Shown one piece after another: positions 48,301 to 60,869 of a stretch of DNA of 64,000 nucleotides. The notes under the pieces are model-generated. The model made no database searches. It worked only from the letters and a program-made list of their open reading frames with translations, and was not told the origin of the DNA. The DNA comes from Anisakis pegreffii. Taxonomy: Eukaryota > Nematoda > Chromadorea > Rhabditida > Anisakidae. The stretch's first letter is position 1; the number at the start of each line of letters is the position of its first letter. The stretch covers positions 1 to 64,000 of the forward strand of contig JAPYMA010000553.1 of assembly GCA_035041965.1 (NCBI GenBank), in the 5' to 3' direction. A program made the position numbers and the translations under genes.

Positions 48301-51300
48301 TGAATGAGAGGATGAGACCGAAGTTTAATCGCGTTTCATTATTCAAGATCGTCGATAGACTGAATACAAACTGGGATTTGGGCGAGCTGAAAGAAGAGCT
48401 AAACGAACTCCGATTGCGAAACGATGAAGCTGAAAAAAGTTTGCATGAACTATTTGCTGATCGTCAACAAAGTGAGAAAGAAATCGAAGAGATTCAAAAG
48501 CAAATCGATTCAGAGAAAGCAAAAAATGGTGACATAATAAGTGATATGGTAAGATGGCATAAAATCTAATCCTAAGAATAATAATCCACTCCCATATAAC
48601 TGCAAGTAACACCATAAACAAAGGTCCAACAAGGATTGGTCGATAAATTTGATCCAAATAAACTCGATGAAATCAATGGAAATGTAGATGACTTTTCAAA
48701 TCGTTTTTATATTCAGGATATAAGTGTCCGTGAGCAATTCGAAGAACTGAAGCAAGAGGCATTAAGGCTAAATGAGGATTACAGTACGAAGGAACAACAA
48801 CTGTCTGAACTGAATCAACGAAAAGAGGAATTGGATGAAGAAATGGCCAATTCTACGCTTAAACAAAGAGCTAGTTGGAGGCTTTCAGCTGTTTAGTTTG
48901 CTAAATTACCCACATATTCACCAAAAATCAGAGTGAAACTAATGCTAGAAAATAACAATAATAATGAAAATAATAATATTATCATCATTTATACAACTAC
49001 CATTGTCATATTCGTTCCACTGATTTTTTTTGCGATCAGTGTTGCTCCACGAGCGACTAGCCGAAATGGAGGCTAAGAAAGCAGCGATAAGTGAAGAAAT
49101 GAATGCTGAAGGCACACCTCAAGAGCAAAGAGAGAGACTCAAACAGATCGTTATTAAAACGACTGATGAAGTGAATGCTATGCAAAAACAGTTAAGTTTG
49201 CTGCTTGTTTTAAAAATGTCTTAAATTATTTCCGGATACACATCTGCCAATGTTTTTGACGATTTAAGCAAATTATTAGATGACGTGATTTTCCGTGAAC
49301 AATGAAATAATCAAACGTTCAGATGAATTTATTTTTTGTTTTTTTTTTTGAAGGATCGATTCGATAATGGAAAATATCGATCAATGTAACGAAGAGCTAC
49401 GTGAATTCGAAAGCGAATATGATGGTATAATAGGTATGTTCTTGCGAATAAGAAACGGTTAATTTAATGTACCGTTCTTATCACTTCAAAATTGTTATCG
49501 ATTCATTTGCCTCTAAGTTATTATCATTTTCTGATCTGATCATTTTCATTTGACTATCCACATTATTGCATATAACGGATGCGAAAATTTCATCTAAAGT
49601 CAAGTAATAACAAAATGGTCAGGTTCGAATTTAGCTATGAACCATACAACTACACGTGAAACTTTCCCTCAACTTGATTCCTCCATTTCTTCAGGTGAGA
49701 AGAGCGAAAAATATCGTGAGCTGAAAATGAAAGAGATTCAAATCGATGAATTTTTGGACTCGTATGAACAACTCAAAATAGAACAAGAGAATCGAGTTGT
49801 GCACAATTCAGAAGATATCTTACGTTTTCTTGAAATAATTTCATTGAATTGCACCAAAACAGACCTTACAACTGCTGCAACTAGTTTGGATGCATCTGCA
49901 GTGATGTCATTCAACGATCCAACCATATCCTCATCACAACTTCAAGATTGTATGTTTAAAATATTACTCATTTTCAACGAAACTCTCCGAATTCGATTCT
50001 TGAGCATTGAAGTGAGAAATATAATGAGAAAATTCGTAAATGACTCAATATGACATCGATAAGTTTGAATGATGAGAACTTTAGCAACTGGAAATTGTAT
50101 TTGAAATGAAATGGTGTGCTTGCAAACCATCTTTTCGTAAACGATTGCTGGCTTATCGCATCTCTCTTTTACATGCATCAAAATGTAATGACTATACAAA
50201 AATTAGAGGTTGCGGTTAAGTGGTATCATTGCATGTTTGCAATTAATTGGATGATATCCATTCTTCACGAAAGCGTTCCAGGAACACTTCAAATATCATA
50301 TTTTGTATATCGACGAAATCATATTAACTCGAAAATATACCATATTAGCCAGTGATGTCTAATTTCAAAAAAAAAATTGACTCAGATTCCGCTCCGCATT
50401 TTTCAGCTTCGAAGTCTCGGATCCGACTTCAGCTGCGCATTTTTGAAATTCCGGCTCCAGTTCCGGCCTTGCTTTTCCAAGTTTTCGGTTCCTGCTCTGA
50501 ATTTTTCAGTAGTTCGGCTTCGATTCCAATTCCAAAACTGAAGTTTCGAATTTTTGATTTTAGCTCGCATTTTTTTGTGGGGAGAGAGAGGGGGGGGGGG
50601 GCTGAAACTGCGAGTTTCAACACTCCAACATTTCTTCTTCTCGGTGCACGTGATTTCGAGGAGTATATATTAGCAACGAATGCATTGCGGTCTAAACAAT
50701 TGGAGATTGATGCATATTATTCGGAAGACCGTAATATCGATAGCTTCCACGAATAAATGATGATAACGATAACAGTGCATACGGGCTTCAGATTTCTGAA
50801 GTGGGCTCTTTCAAGAAATTAATGTCCTAACCAATGATGCCCGGTTTGAAAATATTGACGCGGCCCCGGCTCCGTCTTCACATTTTCTAAGACTTCGGCT
50901 CCGGATCCGAAGTTTGCTTCGCTTCCCTCCGGCTCCTAAAAAATATCGTGCCGATTTTAGCTGCGGCTACTGAATGTTGCTTTGATATGTTTTTGAGGAA
51001 GTCAAGAAAATTTTTTTGGTTCAGGAGCCTAAGCATCATTGATAGCAATTAACATTATTGAAACTTAGTTATCTACTCACGGCCTTCCTTATCTCTATTT
51101 TCTATATTATCTGATCTCTATTTCATATTACACAACAGCAACCCTATCACATCAAGATTATGACTTATTGTTAACTACATTCGCTTAATAACGTCATATT
51201 TGGGGTGCATGATAAGGCAGTTAATTTGTAAGATCATGTAATCAGCCAACCCTCCTATTCCAGTGACTACCTAAAGCTCTAAGTTGCGCCAAGCTCGATC

Positions 51301-53247
51301 TTTTGACTTTAAACACTCCCCTAGATACTGTAAAATTGGCGATATCGCCCGTGATGATCTATCTGGCTTCGTTTTGCTGTACTTCTTTGTTGCGTTGATT
51401 TTGACTGGAACTGATTTAAAGTACACGTTCGCTTGCAAGAAGAGCTGATTACATTGGAAGAAAACGAACGTAAACTAAGATCCGACATGAGTAATTTTGT
51501 ACAACGAATGCATGAAATGAACAACAAAATGGAAGAGTTCGAAGATCGTAATGCGTTGAGAGCGGATATTGAACAGAAGAAACAGGTGGGTATACATCAT
51601 TTTATCGGTAATAACAGCGATAGCAATAACAATTATTATCATTAGTATCATGAGAATAGCAGCAATAATGCTACTGGCAGTGATTATTTTTGTAAGTTTT
51701 CAATGATGTGCATTAACTTGGATATACTGAACCTTTTTAATCAGCGCCTCTAGCTGTGAACTGTATTTTATTGCAGCAGCTTTGTGGATGAGTGGTCGAA
51801 TGGTAAAGTGTTTTGCTGTTAATTCAAATGAGCAATGAAATTCATTCCGATACATCAGATCATTTAAAAATATTTGTTAGAATCAGTCTCTGCTTATCGC
51901 ATCACAAATGAACTCTAAGCAAATGGACACTGAGTTTGCATATGCTGAATGTCTTGGAAGTTATTTAATAAGTGACAGTTTTATGAAGCAATCATTAATT
52001 ACTCATCAGTTGCTCGGTTATAATAAAACGACAGAACTCAAGAATACCGTCCATTTGATCACTCGTTTTCATAGACCGTAACGACAGTATTCCTGTTCCA
52101 TAATTAAGGAACAATGATCACCAAAAACGTGAAGGCCATTAAATTTAATTGGAGTTTATTTCACTGATGAGTTAATGCATGTCTAGGGATTACAACATCG
52201 TCGCGATCAGTTGAACGAGATTCTACCAGCTGTTGAAAGCAAAAATCAGCAACTCACAAGAGATCTGGCGAATGCACAAGCACAGTTAAACGATAACGAT
52301 GAATATACGACGGTAAATCTTAATATTGTGTCTGACGAGAGGGTCTGCGGGCTGAAACCTCTCATTGGGTCCTAAGAAAAACATTTTTAAAGTTCACTGA
52401 ATGCAAACTGAAAGAAAGTTATAGTTTCGTTGTACAGAAGTATAACAGTGCTTATTCATAAAATCTTACGGAGTTTTTAGAAATTAATTTTGATCCTACA
52501 ACTGAGACACTGACATTGTTTGTAACTGTCGGCTGAACAAGTTATTTCCCACTGGATCACAATCCATCCGTTTCACAACATCACTGAGAATGATGATTTA
52601 CGCTCATTATTTCAACCACATTTGCGATTATCATTATGATCACCGCCTACTACCATATCATTCGTTCCGAAAAAGCAGCAAGTTCAAATGTTTAATCAAC
52701 CTAACCGTGATTCACCTGTTTCTAATTAAAGCCTCACGTTCCAGTTAAAAAATGTGCAGAAAAAGTGGCAATACATTGAACAGAACAGTGCTACGTTACG
52801 AGAAGCAGCTGCAGTAAAAGATGCCGAGACAAATTATTCAAGACTGAAAGAGGAGGTGAGTAAGCATCATAATTGATTCGAAATGTTTTGGTTGTATTGG
52901 AGCATTTATCAAGGTTCAGAATTGGATGAATAATGAACTGCCAATGCATCAAAACCGTAAGAAACCAGGATAATGGTTCACTCCAAACAATTACTCTGAG
53001 CATTCCAAAGTCTTTTTTTATTGCGACATGTTGATATATTCGGACATATAACATACTCTGAAGTTTTTTCACACATTCAGTGTGTGCTCATATTTTCAGC
53101 GATGCCGTCAAATTCAAATACGTAGGGTCGAACTCACATAGTAAATCACTTCGAAATTATTACAAGCAGTTGGAATTCTAATTGCAGGCGATGCGTTTAC
53201 AAAGTGAATACAATACTAGTCTCGTGCTGTGGACAAAACCAAGATGA
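45317..53247 (+). CDS. ift-74: Intraflagellar transport protein IFT74 (627 aa, 14 exons)
   Basis: Exons: 45317-45416, 45659-45724, 46650-46865, 47241-47385, 47639-47699, 48348-48548, 48717-48873, 49040-49190, 49354-49424, 49695-49949, 51422-51585, 52187-52312, 52745-52855, 53188-53247; all phases agree. The N-terminus is basic and Ser/Thr/Arg/Pro-rich and contains the conserved RPITQQGLSGVR, the region which in IFT74 assists IFT81 in binding tubulin. The remainder is coiled coil with family landmarks VDRLNTNWDL, MLLHERLAEM and VQKKWQYIEQN. IFT74 is a core subunit of the IFT-B complex, which carries tubulin and other cargo to the ciliary tip; in nematodes it acts only in ciliated sensory neurons. 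Length is close to that of the human protein (600 aa). The intron between exons 10 and 11 holds the hAT-like element at 50350-51041. Confidence 0.93.
50350..51041 (+). mobile_element. hAT-like non-autonomous element in IFT74 intron 10
   Basis: The left end is CAGTGATGTCTAATTT and the complement of the right end is CAATGATGCTTAGG, giving imperfect terminal inverted repeats. Much of the interior consists of diverged copies of words like TTCCGGCTCCGG and CTTCGG in both orientations, including a poly-G run at about 50591-50601. A related copy in opposite orientation lies at 24535-24808. The 134-codon ORF through it is not a gene. Confidence 0.6.
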
Positions 53248-53431
53248 TCTGAAAATCGAATTCATTAATCTAAATTAAGAAATGATGATAATTAATCAAT
53301 TACGTAATACTCACGTTGTAGCTTATTAGATATTCATTTCTTTATAAATTTATATTTTGATTGTTAAGCGCTTTTTAAAGTCTTCTTCGGTACTTTTTAG
53401 AGGCATTCAGCGCTAAAGTAATGATGGTATA

Positions 53432-53618
53432 CAATCGAGGTTCGATCGATAAAATCCGACGAAACGTAGATTCCGATCGAATGATTTTCAGGTTCAGTCA
53501 GAATAACGAATTTTGAAATTTTGAACAACAGATTTGGACGGATCCGGACCGATAATTTCAAAATCCGGTTGGAATCTTAAAAATTCGATTCAGTCGGATT
53601 CCAATCGAACCCTCACTA
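53432..53618. mobile_element. Small foldback element with imperfect terminal inverted repeats
   Basis: The left end reads GAGGTTCGATCG...AATCCGAC and the complement of the right end GAGGGTTCGATTGGAATCCGAC. The interior contains further ATCCG/CGGAT words (TTCCGATCG, GGATCCGGACC, ATCCGGTTGG). No coding capacity and no clear target duplication. Confidence 0.5.
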
Positions 53619-55130
53619 TGCTAAACTGTATGGTTGTAAGAAAGTTTATGTCTGAAACTATGAGAATTCTTAGGAGTTGATTAGAATATTTTCTTAAGAA
53701 ATGCTTATTTTTAATTTTGAACTCGACTGAGAAGAGCACTCGATTGGAGAGATAGTTGCGCAATTTGAGGTCAATCTGAAATGAAATAGAGTGGATGGTT
53801 ATCACTTTGTGTGCAACGTTATCGTTCATCGTTATTTCTGAGCAGTTGTCAGTGATCTTTGATAATTTTTATTCGAACTTAATGAATAAACATTATACTT
53901 GGATTATGTTCCATATTCACCTTATTTTTGCTACACACAAAGCCCGTTTTTCTCTTGTTGCAACTAATGCGTTGAAATGAATGCCTTGTTTCTTCTTCAG
54001 AAACAAATTTCTCGTAGCCGACAAAATGAATACAATTGCTGAATGAAACTTCAATTCTCTGGAAAACGTGCATTCTGCTTTTTGTCACCACACACTTCAT
54101 TATGCCGTAACCTAGTGCAGTGCATCGTTCCAAGATGTTACTTACTTCAGTTGCAAGACTCTATAGAAAGTTTTCTCATACCTTACAAGTGGTTCCTGAT
54201 AGAAATTTCAATTGTCCATAAAACCGTATTTCGATAGACAACTAGCTAAATTATCAGATTCGACTGTAGTTACATCTATTTTTTCACAGTTTCGGATGCT
54301 CCATACATTTACATTTTACCAAGCCAATATGGTTGGCTTCAAATGAACACATCAATTTTCGGAGTTATTTTCCAGGCTTAGTGACCAGATTTTGCTGCTC
54401 ATGTCCATACATTGTACGTGTGTTGATCAGTCTATGGAGCAAAATAGGATTATCAGAATCACAATTTTCAAACTAAAGGCATCCTGAACAGTAATGACGC
54501 GAGCAGCAACGTAATCACTGAAATGCATTTGTTCGAAGTAACGAAGGAAAGAGCGGCGAATGTGCAAAAAGAGTGCAACTCGATTAAAACGATCCCACCG
54601 ACAAGTGTCGAAAGTAAGCAAGCCTTCTCCGTATCTTCTTTTTTTTTTAAATTAGAAATCGGATGAGTGACTCTTGAGCTTCGCCCGATAACGCGGTGGT
54701 GTTTTGATACCACCGAATTGTTCAGAACATATAGTTTCAGGAAATTGTGATGGTATCTGCTCTTGAGGAATTCAATCTATCTCTTATGTTTAGCCTAAGA
54801 TTCCGATGCCTTAAGTGCTAGCGTTGATCAGTGTTGACGTCTGTTTAGACGTTATATGTACGTGATACGATTCAGATAGGATTACATTCACCAGTGTTGA
54901 AAAAATTCTTTACGGATGTCATGATTCACTTCACTTTCCTCAGTTTACAGGAAGGAATTATAAATTCCTTTTGCTACTACTGTTCCGTAGCACATGTCAT
55001 TATCGTTTGACACATATCATAACACACATCATTTTCTGTTTAAATCATCAACTTTCGACAAAAAAAAAACGAAAGGCCGAGTTGTTCGCTAGACGGGTTC
55101 CTACCCCCGTCTCGCGAAACAGCTGGTCTG

Positions 55131-55472
55131 TTGCAAATGCCGACAAGTGACACCAAAAAGTGCATCAGCAAGCAAGTTGCTACCAAATCCAGGGTGGTGA
55201 GTGCTTACGTGTGTTGGAAAGAATTCCAGCTGTTTAGAACTTGCCCGAAATTCTCAGACCTCAAGCATAGAAAAAAGCACGTCGCCAGACTCTGTCCCAG
55301 TCAAAGGGCATTACACGAAACAGCTATAAATTTAGCTCTTTCGTCAAAATTTTACAACACTTTAATCTTTGTACATCCCTCACTCTTCGCAGAGAGTAGT
55401 GAGGGTTTTGCGACAATTACTGTTACAAATGTATCGTCACATGGTATAATATCACAACATATCATCACATGA
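55131..55472 (+). pseudogene. Possible BEL/Pao-type gag relic
   Basis: A 113-codon frame contains VCWKEFQLFRTCPKFSDLKH, then RKKHVARLC, recalling the spacing of BEL/Pao gag knuckles (Cys...CxKFLDL...R...LC). The second half of the knuckle is not intact. The surrounding pyrimidine-rich DNA (about 55050-55800), with AATAAACTTTTCC near 55780, could be retroelement LTR or gag debris. Weak evidence, based on motif spacing only. Confidence 0.3.
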
Positions 55473-56910
55473 TCACAAAATTCCCGGAGTCTTCCTCCCG
55501 TCTCTTTGTTCACTTGTACTGTATTACATTCATTGCGCACCTTCGTACTGCCTTCGTCTAATTTTCATTACCTTTCTCCAAACTGATATCGAATACCCCT
55601 GAAAATTTACTCTGCAGTATCAACTGGATATTTTTTAAATATTTGCGTCTTGTAAATTAGACCATGCTAAGCTATCTTACCCCACCCAATCCGCGAAACT
55701 TATCCTCGGTTTTCCCTTTAAACTCAGTCACACGTAATCTTATGTTACCCACTTGCGCTTCTGTTCAAATTAGTTAAATAAACTTTTCCTCCTTGGATTG
55801 GGAAGTGATGGATATAATTATAAGAAACCGATTCTGCACTCACCGGTCATGCTAGCCAAAAAATTTCGCTCGTGTGGGTATTATAACAATCGTTATTATC
55901 GCACTTGAGTAGTCTCAAAGAATCAGTTGATTGGTGATTATAAGAGCGATTGAGATGGATAACGAAGCTGAAAATGTTAACATTTATATTCACTTTATCC
56001 AAGGTTGGGCATGTAGACCGTCAAACAAATGTGGCAAAATGACTTGCACGAGATGAATTTCGTCAATAGTACGAGTGATTTTCGGTTGATATGGACAGAT
56101 GAGAAAAATTTGTTTGGGAGCGGTCGTTTTTCCATTTTTCGAGCTGATTTTGTTGGTTTTTTATTTGTTACCGATCATGCCTACACTGCAAAAGTTGCTT
56201 TTCAATTCGAAGATTGACGAGCAATCTCGTGATCAAATCCCGATTCCAGGATTGAGAAAATGATCGGGATTTTGCAAACCCTAGCGCACATTCATCGGCC
56301 TAAACAATACACTTAGCGTAAGATTGAGGTTGTTTTCTGTGGTTTCTCGACAAGCTGCATGGTTATCACTGAATCGATTTGCTACTTATCTACAATGTCC
56401 TGAGGAGTCAAGTGAGAGACGCAGAGAAGCGACACATCCGACCACGAACTTTTGCAACAGAAACGTGGCCATTGAACGATTCCTCGGTGATTGTGCACGA
56501 AGGGTTTTCACTATTAACGAGGCACGTACTCATTGTGCGGTCTGCGTACTTGTGGCTGATATAAAAGACTGGTTAGGTTGTTAAATATTTCCTTCTGAAC
56601 TGACCGTTTAGCCGAAGCATGCTAACTTTACGTGTGATCTTATTATTCAAAACGAACTATGAAGTTTCTTTGCATGAGAACCGTAAATTTGTTCGTCGTA
56701 TGTCGTCATTCTGTGAACTATCAATTGAAAATATGAACGAAATTTTCTGTATACATTATAAACTGAATCTTTACTGAATGGTGCAGTGTTTTTTAGGTTT
56801 TGTTTAAAACTAAAGCTGTGTTTGGGTTTTTTTTCAAATTTTCGTTCCGGTTGCAGTAAGCATTCGTGCAAGTGCTGTTTCGGGTTAGATCTTCGTAACA
56901 GGCGGAATCA

Positions 56911-59239
56911 ATGTTTGGACAAATTATTATTGGAGCACCGGGAGCTGGTAAATCGACTTACTGCAGCGGCATGTCACAGTTGCTTACTGCTCTAGGTAGA
57001 CGTACAGTATGCGTGAATCTCGATCCAGCTAACGACTTTATGCCTTATGAATGCGATGTGGATATACGGGAATTGATCACTGTTGACGAAACAATGCAAC
57101 GTCTAAAGCTCGGACCAAATGGTGCTTTGCGGTATGTTTTACGCACTTTTTTGTTCTCATTACATGATGTTTTGTTTGTTAGATGCAATTTACCATTCAA
57201 TGTTTTGGACCTATTGTAAGTTTTGCTTAGAATTCTCAACATTCATGTTAAGGTGTGATCCGCATAACAACTGCATTTTCTCTGGTTAACTGGTCATTTT
57301 TGCGTGTTATATTTTGTAATAAATAACATTTGATGAGAATATTAGCAAACTAGTACATACTCATACAGGAATTAAACATTACTGTAATGCTTCATATTCA
57401 ATTTTGATTACTGTGCCACCGAAATTATTCATTTCTGTGGCACTACGATATAGTAAGGAAGAGTTTTTTTTTTGAGGATTACTATGAATTTTTGTGAGTT
57501 ATTGTTTTTCTAGGAAAGTTTGTTTTCGTCGTGTGTTACGAGAGTGGTGAATAAGGCTATATTGTTTGAACCAGCCTGTCATAGGTTTAATTTCTGCAAA
57601 TCACTTTTAGTGATTATTTATCAGTATCATATTTTTTCTTTGAAAATTTAGGTATTGTATGCGAACGCTGAGTAGGAATATGGAATGGTTGCATCAAAAA
57701 CTTTCTTCGATGGATGGTTATTTGCTAATTGATTTTCCTGGACAATTAGAACTCTATAATAGTGATGATTGTATTGCAACCATCATACGCACTGTAAGTA
57801 GCGTTGCATTTTATCAGTCAGTTGCAATGATTTGTATTTCGCTTTTGCTACTATCGATCTACTCTTTCCTTTTTTTTGGAAATTTATTGCATCTTCGAAC
57901 ATTACTTCGAATATTTACTTATCTGAAGTAATGTTCGAAGAAATAAATATTCAAAGTAATGTTCGAAGAAGATGTAATGCAATTACCTTTCCAAAAAAGG
58001 TAAGAATAGATCGATAACAGCAAAAGAAAAGAATAGATCGTTCCACTACTTTGTTGCAGTTCTGCCCCCAGTCTGCAGTTTTTTATCGTTTCAAAGTGTT
58101 TGGTTTTTCGGGATTCTTTCTGATGAATGCGGTCAAATATTTTTGAGGAGGCCGTTCCTTGGTCAGCTAAAAACTCTTGTAAAATTTTTGTGTTTCATCA
58201 TTTTGTCGTTAACCTCTAAGTATATGGAAGATGCAGTTTAACTTAAAAGGAATAAAAAGTGAAATGTTTATTCTAAGTAGTTCGCAGCTGTATAATTTTT
58301 GTTGATGAGTAGTGATGTGAATACATATAGTTATTGCGAGGACAGATTGAGAAATGGGGACATCGTCTTGTGGTAGTGCACCTTAGCGACAGTGTGTATT
58401 GTGCAGATGTGGGCAAGTTCATTGCGGTGGTTTTGAGCGCACTATCGGTTATGGTAAATCTTGAGACGGCACAGGTGAATGTGCTCTCGAAAATGGATTT
58501 GATTGATAACGATCTTCCTTTCAATGAAGAGTTCTTCCAGCAGTTACCGAATTTACGAAAATTTATCGAGTTACTCGATGTACGTTTCCGTTTATTGATC
58601 TCTTTTTCATCCTTTTAAATCCTGTTTTTTTTTTCGAGCCATTATTACAATTCCATTCTTTTGATGTGATGATTTTTTAGAACATCCATTGATCATTTTG
58701 TTTTTTCCCAGATGATAAGCCATTTATCTCGTAAGACAAGGTTTCCTCAAAGTGGTTTATTCCACTGATGTTAATGTTCACATATTTGTTATGAGGGTTT
58801 TTAACTTCACAATCAAATGCTGTCATTTTACATTCTAAAATGTAAAACATATTTTCTTAGGCAGTCATTCTTAGCCGATGGCTCACAGTAGCCATTCGTC
58901 AGCAGCGGAATAAAACGCAAGTGTACAATTATCGGGTAAAATATGAATGACGAAACAAGTTGAATGAATCAATTCTGCGTAGTGTATTATCTTGATAGCA
59001 ATGAGTTTTGATTGAAGGATGATGTGGTGTTGAAGCGATATAAAGAAATGAACGAATCGATGTGTCGAGTAATCGAGGATTTTGACTTGATCAACTTTAT
59101 GGGCGTTGATGTGAATAACAAAGAAAGTATGCTCAAAATGTTGAATGCGGCCGATATTGCGAATGGATTCGCTCTTATTGAGCACAAAGATCTGAGGAAC
59201 ATTGTCTTCGATCACTCGAAAATCCCCTCTCAAACTTAA
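56911..59239 (+). CDS. gpn-2: GPN-loop GTPase 2 (277 aa, 4 exons)
   Basis: Exons 56911-57131, 57652-57793, 58331-58579 and 59018-59239; phases agree. The ATG is followed at once by FGQIIIGAPGAGKST (P-loop). LGRRTVCVNLDPAND and PYECDVDIRELI are typical of GPN2; LGPNGAL holds the Gly-Pro-Asn insertion that names the family. DFPGQLEL is the G3 motif and SKMDL the G4 motif. GPN GTPases form dimers in the cytoplasm and help assemble and import RNA polymerases. The protein is a little shorter at its C-terminus than human GPN2. Intron 2 contains a large imperfect palindrome. The acceptor-like TTCGTAACAG ten bases before the ATG could be a trans-splice site. Confidence 0.92.
57842..58026. repeat. Large imperfect palindrome in GPN2 intron 2
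   Basis: Arms of roughly 75-90 bp: CTTTTGCTACTATCGATCTA at the left pairs with TAGATCGATAACAGCAAAAG at the right, continuing through ATTGCAT-CTTCGAACATTACTT. The centre contains a further copy of AAGTAATGTTCGAAGAA, giving nested hairpins. Confidence 0.85.
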
Positions 59240-59487
59240 TCTACGCATTCATCAATTAACTCATCTGATCAATTCATGCTAAAGTGATGCTCATTGTTTA
59301 GTTTTGTTGCAATACTGACCACCAAGAGGCGCAAAAATGAATGGTTCGTTTATGCTGATTGATTGTGTACTCAAAATTTGTTGTTATTGTTTATGATATG
59401 TTTGTACAATAATAATTATGTTTGTACATTTTGTTTACTGTGTGTGTTATCAATGTTTTATGTGCACTATAAGTTGATTCTGAATTG

Positions 59488-59493
59488 AATAAA
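59488..59493 (+). other. Polyadenylation signal of GPN2
   Basis: AATAAA about 250 bases after the GPN2 stop; no earlier canonical signal was noticed. Confidence 0.55.
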
Positions 59494-59931
59494 TTTCTTT
59501 ATGATCGAAAATCAGTATTCAGTCGGTTAATGGTTGGACTGTTCCAATTAGCAGTAAGAATACCCAATATTTATATTTCAACGAGGCATTTTATTCAAAA
59601 GAATTTACTCTGTTTACAGTACAGTAATATTTATTCATATTCGAAGCAAACAGACGTTTTTCCAAGTGTTGTTCCAATTTGCTTAATGTTTCGTTTTCAA
59701 TCTCACGTCTAGCTTCGTACGCAAATCAGCGAGTGCATTTGATTAATTAGTCGACCTTGAGTTGATTTTCGTTCATTTGAATGATTTGAGTAATATGTTT
59801 TTGCAAGGATGCATGAAGTAAATATATGAGTGTTGAAGTTGGTATTTTAACTAAAAAAATTGTCGAATTACAATTAAGAATTATTCGTATGACGATTCGT
59901 ATCTCTCATTTTTACTCTTTGCAATCTGAAG

Positions 59932-60214
59932 TAGTGTTGGGAACCGCAAGATTTTTCTCGGTGCTCACCGATGGAGAGCCCTGTCGGTGATTACCGCAAC
60001 TCGGCATTCACCGACCGCATCGGTCAGTCGCCGATCGGTTGTTACTGCCCAGTGGTTTGCCACCGTCACCGACCGAGCAAGCCTGGTCGGTTGCGGTCGG
60101 GGGTCACCGACGGGTCGGTAATCACCACAACTCGGTATTCACCGATAGTCGGGGACCACCGCAAAATCGTCGGTAATTACCGATCGATTTTCGGTGGCCA
60201 CCGAGCCAACACTA
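59932..60214. mobile_element. 283-bp hAT-like MITE filled with ACCG/CGGT words
   Basis: Perfect 9-bp terminal inverted repeats (TAGTGTTGG...CCAACACTA) are flanked by ATCTGAAG and AACTGAAG, an 8-bp target duplication with one mismatch, as made by hAT transposases. The interior is GC-rich in an AT-rich setting. I count about 13 ACCG and 10 CGGT, spread across the element in both orientations. Confidence 0.8.
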
Positions 60215-60869
60215 AACTGAAGGATGGCTCAGCTCTCACAATATGCTTGTCATCAGTCTGCTGTTTGGATTAAATTTCACGTTTACACGATGTTCGTATC
60301 ATGAAAGCGAGCGTTGAAGCATGGTATTGTGGTATTATACGAATAACTATTTCATCTAATGAATAGAGCATTCACAAGATGTCGTATTTGTGCGTGTTTA
60401 TTCCTGTGACGAACAGGTTTCAGTTTTCTAGAAAACTTTAATGGGCTCGCATACACATGCATTATTCTATTCGCAATCGTACACTAGCGGTATTCTTTAG
60501 TAAATTAATTCCCTTCTCCATTTATCGTTCGCATTCGCATCATTACGTGTTTGAATAGTTTTTCATTGTTTCACTCTTTTCAACTATTTCTTTCAAAGAG
60601 TTACGCTTATCGCACATTACCGAAGATATGTACAGAAATGTTCATTTTCAGGTGTTACATTCTCATATCGTGATCACCGAACGAGTAACAATTACACTTT
60701 AACTAGTCCTCTATTAACTACTTCTGGCTATTAGCACTTAATCAGTTTTTTGAAAATTCGTTTGTAGTGGTCTCTTCGATTCGTGAAGCGTATTAATCGA
60801 TTATCAGTGTTCTCTTTTAATGAAAGCTTGTGTAATCTGAGTTAGGAGCTTATCGTTACGTCTTTCCGT

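Larger units (their letters stand above)
53248..56910. other. Intergenic region between IFT74 and GPN2
   Basis: Contains the foldback element at 53432-53618 and a pyrimidine-rich, compositionally distinct segment at about 55050-55800 with a possible gag relic. No other exon is supported. The distance argues against an operon with IFT74. Confidence 0.5.
59240..60869. other. Intergenic region between GPN2 and the unknown 61-kb gene
   Basis: Apart from the GPN2 polyadenylation signal and the MITE, nothing is recognised. The stretch before 60870 should include the promoter of the downstream gene. Confidence 0.5.

Noticed and set aside
48270..48347. In-frame ATG upstream of IFT74 exon 6 as an alternative start
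   Set aside because: The conserved protein is continuous from exon 5 into 48348; the upstream codons are intron sequence that happens to be open.
50352..50756. 134-codon plus-strand ORF in IFT74 intron 10
   Set aside because: It is the interior of the hAT-like repeat; exon 10 joins exon 11 in phase without it and the IFT74 sequence continues across that join.
51775..51860. tRNA-like stretch (GTGGATGAGTGGTCGAATGG)
   Set aside because: It resembles a D-arm only; no anticodon arm, T-loop GTTCRA or acceptor stem could be formed.
45317..59239. IFT74 and GPN2 as a nematode operon
   Set aside because: They are separated by about 3.7 kb and each has its own plausible 5' signal; nematode operon spacing is usually a few hundred bases.
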